A DNA stretch of 11,168 nt from Gammaproteobacteria bacterium. Its GTDB lineage: Bacteria > Pseudomonadota > Gammaproteobacteria > Pseudomonadales > Azotimanducaceae. Made by a program: the position numbers and the translations under genes. The stretch is from positions 1 through 11,168 of the forward strand of contig VXNE01000436.1 in assembly GCA_009840715.1 (NCBI GenBank), given 5' to 3'. Under the pieces are notes generated by a model that ran no database searches, had not been told where the DNA came from, and saw only the letters and a program-made list of their open reading frames with translations. Of the stretch, positions 6,502 through 11,168 are shown piece by piece (the first letter of the stretch is position 1; every line of letters starts with the position of its first letter).

Positions 6502-6890
6502 GGGTAGACCTCGTCCACGCAAGCGCCGAGCGTGACCACGATGTCGGCGAAGCCGCTCGCCTGGCGGCCGTCGCTGAACTCGGCGACCGCCGTCACCCGC
6601 TGCGTGCGCGCCAGGCGGATGTTCGCGCGGATCGCCGCGAGGCCGGAGTCGGGCGTGAAGAAGTAGTGGGCGGCGATCGGCTCCGGGTTGCCGGGGACAC
6701 GGATCTCGATGCGGCGAACGTGGTCCTCCGCGGTCATGGGGGAGTCCACCGACACGCGGATGGGGACGGAGTTGCCGGTCTCGGCGATCGGCGGCAGTTC
6801 GACCGATACGGGGGACGGGACGCTCGCGCGCGCTCTCAAGGAGACGGGGGCTGCCGCCAGGGTCGCGAGCACGGATCGGCGGCTAGCCAC
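6498..6890 (-). CDS. soxY: SoxY-type sulfur carrier with atypical C terminus
   Basis: SoxY carries sulfur intermediates on a C-terminal cysteine in the periplasm. The product is 130 residues from GTG 6890-6888. A Tat-like signal (SRRSVLA, then a hydrophobic stretch ending RARA) covers about residues 1-22. The body is typical: ETGNSVPIRVSVDSPM (37-52), DHVRRIEI, NPEPIAAHYFFTP and LARTQRVTAVAEFSDG. The C terminus is not: canonical SoxY ends GGCGG, while this ends LGACVDEVYP, so Cys124 is kept but has GA before it and six residues after it. The extra codons include GAGG, which can act as ribosome-binding site for soxZ. The start overlaps the end of fccB::soxX by eight bases. It may be a carrier with altered substrate access, or a SoxY-like variant. 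No nearby frame restores GGCGG. Confidence 0.9.
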   Translation of the reverse strand: MASRRSVLATLAAAPVSLRARASVPSPVSVELPPIAETGNSVPIRVSVDSPMTAEDHVRRIEIRVPGNPEPIAAHYFFTPDSGLAAIRANIRLARTQRVTAVAEFSDGRQASGFADIVVTLGACVDEVYP

Positions 6891-8430
6891 TGCCCTTGAG
6901 CCCCATGAGGTACGCGGTCGCGTCGTCTATGTCCGTTCGCCCGAGGACGCTGCGGTCGCGGAAACCCTGGGCGACCCGGTGCAGCCCGGTGCTGCGCCCG
7001 TACGCCGGCATGACGCTCTCGGGGTTGTCCCTTCGCGGATCGACGATCCGCTGGCGGATCGTTCTCGCGTCCAGGCGAGCCCCTACATCCGTGAGAGAGG
7101 GACCGACGTTGCCGTGGCTGGTCTCGTCGAGCCCCGGCAACTCGTGGCAGATCGCACAGTCGCCCCGCTCGCGGGCGACCACGACCTGCCGTCCGCGTTC
7201 CGGATCGCCGACGCCGAAGGCGTCCCGGGTGATGGCGTGGTACCAGTCAGCCGCGTACAGGGCTTCCCGTGCGCGCACGCCCGGTGGCGCGCCGACGGGG
7301 CTTTGGCCTGCGGCTCGGCCGCGGATCGCACCTTGCTCGACGTCGTAGACCCCGGAAATGGAGAAGCCGTAGTCGGATCCGGCCAGGCTGTAGCAGGTGT
7401 TCATCATGAACGGCGCGGGCGGGGGCCGGTCCCGGAGTAGCGCGACGACAGCCGCCGCGCACGCCTTGGCCTGGTTGTTCGCGGCGAACGCGGATTTCGG
7501 CATGGGCGTCGCCTCGATGGCGTCCCCGACGATATGCACGCCCGGGGCGACCCTGGACTCGAAGGTCATGGGGTCCACGCTGCACCAGCCCCGCCCCTCG
7601 TCGAAGTCCCGCGCGATGTCTGCCGCGCGCTGGGGCGGCACGAGGTTCCCGACGTCGATGGCGTGCTCGTCGAAATCGGTGATGAAGACCCCGTCCCGCA
7701 CCGCGATGACGGTCCCGCTCTCCCTGCGCGGCAGCCACTCGATCATCCCCGGGTACCGGATGCGCCAGGCTTCTTCGAAAAGCGGTTGCTTGGTGAAAGC
7801 GTCCTTGGCGTCGAGGATCAGGACCTTCGCGCGCGGGTTGTGCTCGCGGAGGTACTCGGCCACCAGCGACGCGCGTTCGTAGGGGCCCGGCGGGCAACGG
7901 TAGGGATTGTCCGGCGCCGCGATCGCGAAGACCCCGCCGGGGCGCATGTCGCGGATCGCGTTGCGGAGCGCCACGGCCTGCGCGCCTCCCCGCCATGCGT
8001 GGAGGAAGCCGCCGGGCGCCCCGTCGATGGCGTCGTGGACGAGTTCGATCCCCGGCGCCAGCACAGCGCGATCGTAAGGCACGATGCCCTCCGCCGTGAC
8101 CACGAGCCGTTTTTCGGCATCCACGGCCACCGCGAGGGCGGTCACGTGATCGCTGCCGACGTGGTCGAGGGGAAAGGTGATGGCCTCCGGCGGGAGCTGG
8201 CCGGCGACCACCCGATTGCTCATGGGACAGGTGACGTACCTCGCCGCGGGGTCGATCAGCGTGACGCGAACGTCCGGGTCGTACGCGTTGAGGTACCGCG
8301 CGCAGGTAGCGCCGCCGAAACCCCCGCCCACCACGACCACGCGGGGCCGGGCCGCCCCGATGACCCCTGGCGCCACCGCGGCGCCGGCGGCTCCAGCGGC
8401 CGCCGCGAGCAGGCGCCGTCGCGTGGTCAA
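6883..8430 (-). CDS. fccB-soxX: Sulfide dehydrogenase flavoprotein (FccB) fused to SoxX cytochrome c
   Basis: This 515-residue product joins two normally separate periplasmic proteins. Residues 1-27 are a Tat-like signal (TTRRRLLAAAAG). Residues 30-406 are flavocytochrome c sulfide dehydrogenase flavoprotein: FAD motif VVVVGGGFGGATC (31-43), Cys68 in the position of the covalent FAD cysteine (YVTCPMSN), and Cys179 (YRCPPGPYERAS) and Cys346 (NTCYS), matching the redox disulfide of Allochromatium FccB. This part ends ADWYHAITRDAFG, where ordinary FccB stops. From residue 407 (GDPERGRQVV) a full SoxX domain follows: haem site CAICH (425-429), GNVGPSLTDVGARL, and Met474 in ESVMPAYG as likely sixth haem ligand. 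The start is TTG 8430-8428, overlapping the fccA TGA as TTGA; the frame continues far upstream, but antisense to other genes. Downstream are soxY, soxZ and soxA, where a free soxX would be expected. Confidence 0.93.
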   Translation of the reverse strand: MTTRRRLLAAAAGAAGAAVAPGVIGAARPRVVVVGGGFGGATCARYLNAYDPDVRVTLIDPAARYVTCPMSNRVVAGQLPPEAITFPLDHVGSDHVTALAVAVDAEKRLVVTAEGIVPYDRAVLAPGIELVHDAIDGAPGGFLHAWRGGAQAVALRNAIRDMRPGGVFAIAAPDNPYRCPPGPYERASLVAEYLREHNPRAKVLILDAKDAFTKQPLFEEAWRIRYPGMIEWLPRRESGTVIAVRDGVFITDFDEHAIDVGNLVPPQRAADIARDFDEGRGWCSVDPMTFESRVAPGVHIVGDAIEATPMPKSAFAANNQAKACAAAVVALLRDRPPPAPFMMNTCYSLAGSDYGFSISGVYDVEQGAIRGRAAGQSPVGAPPGVRAREALYAADWYHAITRDAFGVGDPERGRQVVVARERGDCAICHELPGLDETSHGNVGPSLTDVGARLDARTIRQRIVDPRRDNPESVMPAYGRSTGLHRVAQGFRDRSVLGRTDIDDATAYLMGLKGSG

Positions 8431-8720
8431 GGCGCCTCTCCGCGGGTCCGTGCCAGGGACTGGGCCACGGCCTCGATGTCCTCCTCCGTCAGTCCAGATA
8501 GAAGGCTGTGCATGACGGTGTTCTCCGCCACGGTCAACGAGGAGAGCAAGGCGACCGACGTGCCGGATAGAGGAGGGATGTGGGAGTTGGCGGGGTGGTG
8601 GCACGTGACGCAGGTCGCGGCGATGCGGTCGCCTCGCGAGAAGGCGTCGCTCTCGGCGGCGTGCACGCACGGCGCCGCGGCGACCAGGAGGGCGACGGTC
8701 CGTAGCGCGGCTCGCGACAT
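8427..8720 (-). CDS. fccA: Monohaem cytochrome subunit of flavocytochrome c sulfide dehydrogenase
   Basis: This would be the electron acceptor of the FccB flavoprotein, passing electrons from sulfide oxidation to soluble cytochromes. The product has 97 residues from ATG 8720-8718: a Sec signal (about 1-21, ending CVHA), one c-haem site CVTCH (37-41) and Met70 in ENTVMHSLLSGLTEED as likely axial ligand; the latter segment resembles the MH-KGYTDEQI region of FccA proteins. It is short and monohaem, whereas Allochromatium FccA is dihaem. It is the first gene of the operon and its TGA overlaps the TTG of fccB::soxX. The frame stays open to 8813, but those 31 extra residues precede a good signal peptide and would overlap the divergent peroxidase, so the internal ATG is preferred. 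It could also be an unrelated small cytochrome, though position and Met motif favour FccA. Confidence 0.85.
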   Translation of the reverse strand: MSRAALRTVALLVAAAPCVHAAESDAFSRGDRIAATCVTCHHPANSHIPPLSGTSVALLSSLTVAENTVMHSLLSGLTEEDIEAVAQSLARTRGEAP

Positions 8721-8740
8721 GGCGACAGCATAATCCGAAT

Positions 8741-8752
8741 GTTGCGCGCAAC
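8741..8752. promoter_or_regulatory. Perfect 12-bp palindrome between divergent fccA and the peroxidase gene
   Basis: GTTGCGCGCAAC is its own reverse complement and lies 21 bases upstream of the fccA start and 28 bases upstream of the peroxidase -10 box. It could be a dimeric regulator's operator shared by the two divergent genes. G+C-rich DNA makes short palindromes common, so this is a candidate only. I saw no clear promoter for fccA in this 91-base region. Confidence 0.35.
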
Positions 8753-8780
8753 GCCGCGCGGGACGCGGGCGGGCGCTGCG

Positions 8781-8786
8781 TATAAT
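8781..8786 (+). promoter_or_regulatory. -10 box of the DyP peroxidase promoter
   Basis: A perfect TATAAT with TG four bases upstream (TGCGTATAAT) lies 25 bases before the peroxidase ATG. The -35 region (about 8758-8764) is poor, which suggests an activator or a start relying mainly on the -10 region. The leader would be about 20 bases with no evident Shine-Dalgarno sequence. Confidence 0.5.
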
Positions 8787-8811
8787 CCCCCGCATCACCG
8801 GACCCACCCCC

Positions 8812-9696
8812 ATGACGACGCATCAACCAGGCATCTTCCATGAGGGCACGAAGCACCACGTGTTCCTGGAGTTCGCCGTACGGGGCGCTCCGCGGGTCCT
8901 GCCGGGAAACGCCCTGGCGACCTCCGGGATCGACGCGGGACACCAGGTCGTCGCTTTTGGCCCAGCGCTCTGTGACGCGCTCGACGCCGTCGCCGCCCCC
9001 GCCCGCAGTTTCGGTTTCGATGCCATCGACGGCAAGGACGACCTGCACGCCCCCGCGACCCAGCACGACCTCTTCGTGTGGCTGCACGGCGACCGGCGCG
9101 ACGAACTGTTCGCGCGCGCCCTCGCCTGGCGGGACGCGCTCGCCGGGGTCGCAGACGTTGCCCACGAGGACCATGGATTCCTCTTCCGGGACAGCCGGGA
9201 CCTGACCGGTTTCGTCGACGGCAGCGCCAATCCCAAGGCGGAAGCCCGCATGGCGGCGGCGCTGGTCGGCGAGGGCGAGCACGCCGGCGGCAGCTTCGTC
9301 CTGGCGCAGCGCTGGGTGCACGACCTCGCCGGTTTCGCTGGACTGACGGTGCACGAGCAGGAGCGGGTCATCGGCAGGACCAAACCCGAAAGCGTCGAAC
9401 TGACGGGGGACGCCATGCCCCCGGACAGCCACGTCAGCCGCACCGACCTCGAGCGCGACGGGCGTCCGGTCAAGATCTACCGGCGCAGCAGCCCCGTCGG
9501 CGGCGTGCGCGACGCGGGCCTCTATTTCCTCGCATTCAGCGCGGACGTGACCCGGTTCCGCTGGCTGCTCGACTCGATGTTCGGGCGTACCGGGGACGGG
9601 CTGCGTGACCGCCTGCTCGGCTGGTCGCGGCCAGTGACCGGGAGCTTCTTCTATGCGCCCGCAACGGAAGCGCTGGTCGGAGCGTTCACGGAGTGA
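8812..9696 (+). CDS. DyP-type haem peroxidase (YfeX-like)
   Basis: This is a haem b peroxidase of the dye-decolourising family, which reduces hydrogen peroxide with varied electron donors. The product has 294 residues, close to YfeX-type (class P/B) enzymes. Key residues are visible: the GFVDGSAN motif with distal Asp136 (133-140), proximal haem ligand His207 in PPDSHVSR, and distal Arg224 in IYRRSSP. The ferredoxin-like body ends SRPVTGSFFYAP. There is no signal peptide, so it is cytosolic, or an encapsulin cargo in some species; no encapsulin gene is nearby and no cargo tail is obvious. The gene is divergent from the sulfide-oxidation operon across 91 bases, so shared regulation is possible but unproven. 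No terminator is visible after it. Confidence 0.95.
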   Translation: MTTHQPGIFHEGTKHHVFLEFAVRGAPRVLPGNALATSGIDAGHQVVAFGPALCDALDAVAAPARSFGFDAIDGKDDLHAPATQHDLFVWLHGDRRDELFARALAWRDALAGVADVAHEDHGFLFRDSRDLTGFVDGSANPKAEARMAAALVGEGEHAGGSFVLAQRWVHDLAGFAGLTVHEQERVIGRTKPESVELTGDAMPPDSHVSRTDLERDGRPVKIYRRSSPVGGVRDAGLYFLAFSADVTRFRWLLDSMFGRTGDGLRDRLLGWSRPVTGSFFYAPATEALVGAFTE

Positions 9697-9728
9697 CCCG
9701 GCGGCAGCGTTGGGCCGGTGGGAGGGGG

Positions 9729-9805
9729 TGGTAGCTACGGGCGGACTTGAACCGCCGACCCCGCGATTATGAATCGCGTGCTCTAACCAGCTGAGCTACG
9801 TAGCC
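9729..9805 (-). tRNA. tRNA-Met (anticodon CAU), elongator type
   Basis: The minus strand from 9805 starts GGCTACGTAGCTCAGCTGG and folds as a cloverleaf: acceptor stem GGCTACG paired with CGTAGCT, anticodon stem GCGAT/ATCGC around loop TTCATAA (anticodon CAT), and a T loop with TTCAAGT. An encoded CCA lies at 9729-9731, giving 77 nucleotides. The acceptor stem matches E. coli elongator tRNA-Met. It lacks the initiator's first-base mismatch, although the first pair here is G-U. The lysidine-modified tRNA-Ile2 also has a CAU anticodon and cannot be excluded fully. Confidence 0.93.
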
Positions 9806-9814
9806 GTGGGGCCT

Positions 9815-9843
9815 ATTGTCCGAGTGTGCCGCCTCCGGCGCAA
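9815..9843 (-). promoter_or_regulatory. Possible promoter of tRNA-Met
   Basis: On the minus strand TTGCGC (9843-9838) and GACAAT (9820-9815) are 17 bases apart, each with four consensus matches. The start point would be only a few bases before the tRNA 5' end, an unusually short leader, so the call is tentative. Confidence 0.3.
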
Positions 9844-9913
9844 GGCGGGGCTCGCGACCCGTTGGCGTTGCGTGGGCGCGAAACCGCCGTGCCCGACCGC
9901 GGGCCGCGTCGCC

Positions 9914-9942
9914 TTGAAATGCACAGGCCGATTCACTATATA
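9914..9942 (+). promoter_or_regulatory. Sigma70-type promoter of the yccA-like gene
   Basis: TTGAAA (9914-9919) and TATATA (9937-9942) are separated by 17 bases, giving a start near 9949 and a leader of about 20 bases. GGAG at 9961-9964 sits five bases before ATG 9970 and fixes that start, over the longer frame that opens at 9826. Confidence 0.6.
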
Positions 9943-9969
9943 CGCCCTCAGGAACCACTCGGAGTGACC

Positions 9970-10629
9970 ATGGCAGAGCCAAGATTCCACGTTGCGGCCG
10001 CGCGGCCGGCCATCGAAGTCAACCAGGTACTTCGCAACACCTACATGCTGCTCGCACTGACGATCGCCTTCGCCTGCGTGACGGGCGTCGCGGCGATCGC
10101 GATGAACCTCCCGCCGTTCAACTTCATCGTCTACCTCGTCGGCTTTTTCGGGCTGTCCTTCCTCGTCAACAAGACCGCCAACAGCGGCTGGGGGCTCTTC
10201 TGGACGTTCGTCTTTACAGGCTTCATCGGGGTGGCCGCGGCGCCGATCATCGGCTACTTCGTGGCTGTGAACCCGGGGATCGTGGCGCAGGCCTTCGGCG
10301 TGACCGCGGCCTCGTTCGTCGGCCTTTCCCTCTACACCATCCTGACCAAGCAGGACTTCAGCTTCCTGCGTTCGTTCCTGGTGGTGGGCTTCTTCGTCAT
10401 ACTTGGCGTGATCGCGTGCTCGTTCTTCTTCGACCTGTCGCCGTTCGGGGCGGTCATTTCCGCGTTCATGGTCCTCATCGCGGCGGCGCTGATGCTCTAC
10501 CAGACCAGTGAGATCGTGCGCGGGGGCGAGACGAACTACATCATCGCCACCAACAACCTGTTCGTGTCCATCTACGTGATGTTCATGAACCTGTTGGCCC
10601 TGTTCGGGATCATGGGCGGCGACGACTGA
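9970..10629 (+). CDS. yccA: Bax inhibitor-1 family membrane protein, YccA-like
   Basis: This is an inner-membrane protein of the BI-1/UPF0005 family. E. coli YccA binds the membrane protease FtsH and slows its action on membrane substrates such as SecY. The product has 219 residues, the same length as E. coli YccA. It shares with YccA the segments VLRNTYMLLALTIAF (20-34), a KTAN segment (68-71), FTGFIG (82-87), the DFSFL region (129-133) and RGGETNYI (184-191). Seven hydrophobic segments are visible at about 25-45, 50-66, 76-92, 104-124, 134-154, 158-177 and 197-215, with a short acidic C terminus (GGDD). It has its own promoter and ribosome-binding site. It converges on the transposase-like gene with nine bases between stop codons. 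Confidence 0.93.
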   Translation: MAEPRFHVAAARPAIEVNQVLRNTYMLLALTIAFACVTGVAAIAMNLPPFNFIVYLVGFFGLSFLVNKTANSGWGLFWTFVFTGFIGVAAAPIIGYFVAVNPGIVAQAFGVTAASFVGLSLYTILTKQDFSFLRSFLVVGFFVILGVIACSFFFDLSPFGAVISAFMVLIAAALMLYQTSEIVRGGETNYIIATNNLFVSIYVMFMNLLALFGIMGGDD

Positions 10630-10638
10630 CGGCTGCGC

Positions 10639-11168
10639 CTACGCTGCCACGGCCGGTGAGCCAGTGCGCGGCGCCTGACCGCGGCGATGCGCGGACGCGC
10701 CCGGCACCTCCGCCGGATCGATCAGGCCGCCGCGCCGCCAGCCCTTCGACAACAGCCAACTCCGCGCCGGGGCCACTTCGCACTGGCGACCGGGGTCCGC
10801 GTACCGCCCCACCGGCGGCGCACGGCCCTTCCAGCCGTCGAACCACAGGCCGGAGCTTGCGCCGTCGAGCACCACCGGCGGCTCTCGGCGCCGACGCTGC
10901 CAGAAGTGCTTGCGCACATTCAGCAGCACGTACGCCAGCGCCCGCCGCACCTCCGTCGGTGTACGCTTCACCACGTGGTGGAAGCGGTCCGCCAGCACTC
11001 GCCCCGCGCGCTCGAAAACCCGGTTTACGCAACGTGCGAAGCGTGCCCCCAAGCTCTTCATGCCGTTCGCCAGGCACACCTTGCCCTGGGCTTCCACCAG
11101 GAAGTGCGCGTGATCGTTCTGGATGGAGTAGTGCACCACCCGGAACCCGGGCCGCCGCGCGCCCTTGC
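10639..11168 (-). CDS. REP-associated tyrosine transposase-like protein (Y1/HUH), 5' end outside window
   Basis: This belongs to the IS200-like Y1 transposase superfamily, whose RAYT members act on single-stranded DNA at REP palindromes and are often single-copy, domesticated genes. The frame is open to the right edge. Visible residues include the HUH metal-binding pair in NDHAHFLVEA (His codons at 11104-11112), a likely catalytic Tyr in RALAYVLLNVRKH (codon 10930-10932), and the C-terminal segment ARSWLLSKGWRRGGLIDP typical of this group. A GTG at 11139 could start translation inside the window, but it would remove conserved upstream sequence (RPGFRVVHYSIQ), so the gene very likely starts further right. 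After EVPGA the last 30 or so residues are low complexity. No REP-like palindromes or IS ends were seen beside it. Confidence 0.82.
   Translation of the reverse strand, partial: KGARRPGFRVVHYSIQNDHAHFLVEAQGKVCLANGMKSLGARFARCVNRVFERAGRVLADRFHHVVKRTPTEVRRALAYVLLNVRKHFWQRRRREPPVVLDGASSGLWFDGWKGRAPPVGRYADPGRQCEVAPARSWLLSKGWRRGGLIDPAEVPGASAHRRGQAPRTGSPAVAA

Noticed and set aside
7534..8733. 399-codon open frame on the plus strand
   Set aside because: It is antisense to fccB::soxX, rich in Arg/Ala/Gly/Asp as expected for a shadow frame, and has no motif.
8431..9432. Upstream extension of the fccB::soxX frame (open to 9432)
   Set aside because: It runs antisense through fccA's neighbour region and the DyP peroxidase, is low-complexity, and lies before a good Tat-like signal at the TTG start overlapping the fccA stop.
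9729..9805. tRNA-Met as attachment site of the left island
   Set aside because: It is more than 5 kb from the recombinases with core-type genes in between, and no copy of the tRNA 3' end was noticed near them.
1..11168. CRISPR array or tandem repeats
   Set aside because: No regularly spaced repeated units were seen anywhere in the window.

Overview
The window looks like chromosomal DNA from a high-G+C, sulfur-oxidising proteobacterium, most likely a gammaproteobacterium. The evidence is a periplasmic sulfide/thiosulfate oxidation operon (flavocytochrome c plus Sox), a classical haem-type bacterioferritin, an elongator tRNA-Met with encoded CCA, and a membrane protein closely matching Escherichia coli YccA. 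No single gene fixes the genus.

Left part (1-4950) is accessory. Two tandem tyrosine recombinases on the minus strand overlap by GTGA. The upstream one (406-1290) has every catalytic residue. The downstream one (26-409) loses its catalytic domain at about position 49, where the sequence changes to an A+T-richer stretch whose edge (TGTACTGTCCCATAAATAAC on the minus strand) looks like an insertion-sequence end. Divergent from the recombinases is a complete 1107-residue HEPN-DUF499 P-loop ATPase (1398-4721), a family found in predicted anti-phage loci. Its usual methyltransferase and helicase partners are absent, so it is either a stand-alone gene or an orphan on an integrase-bearing island. A gene-free stretch (4722-5014) follows, holding a possible terminator, an inverted repeat, a good Fur-box candidate and a sigma70-type promoter for bacterioferritin.

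Middle part (5015-8720): bfr (plus strand) converges on a tightly packed minus-strand operon, transcribed in the order fccA, fccB::soxX, soxY, soxZ, soxA. Its second gene joins the flavoprotein of flavocytochrome c sulfide dehydrogenase in frame to a complete SoxX monohaem cytochrome domain, which replaces the free soxX gene expected before soxYZA. SoxY lacks the usual C-terminal GGCGG and ends GACVDEVYP instead. Every gene after fccA starts with GTG or TTG and overlaps its upstream neighbour by 4 to 8 bases. The predicted products are periplasmic: FccA/FccB would oxidise sulfide, SoxXA would load sulfur substrates on the SoxYZ carrier, and the fusion would tie the two routes together. soxB and soxCD are not in the window.

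Right part (8721-11168): a divergent intergenic region with a 12-bp perfect palindrome leads to a cytosolic DyP-type peroxidase. After it come tRNA-Met (minus strand), a yccA-like Bax-inhibitor-1 membrane protein with a clear promoter, and a convergent REP-associated (Y1/HUH) transposase-like gene that runs off the right edge.
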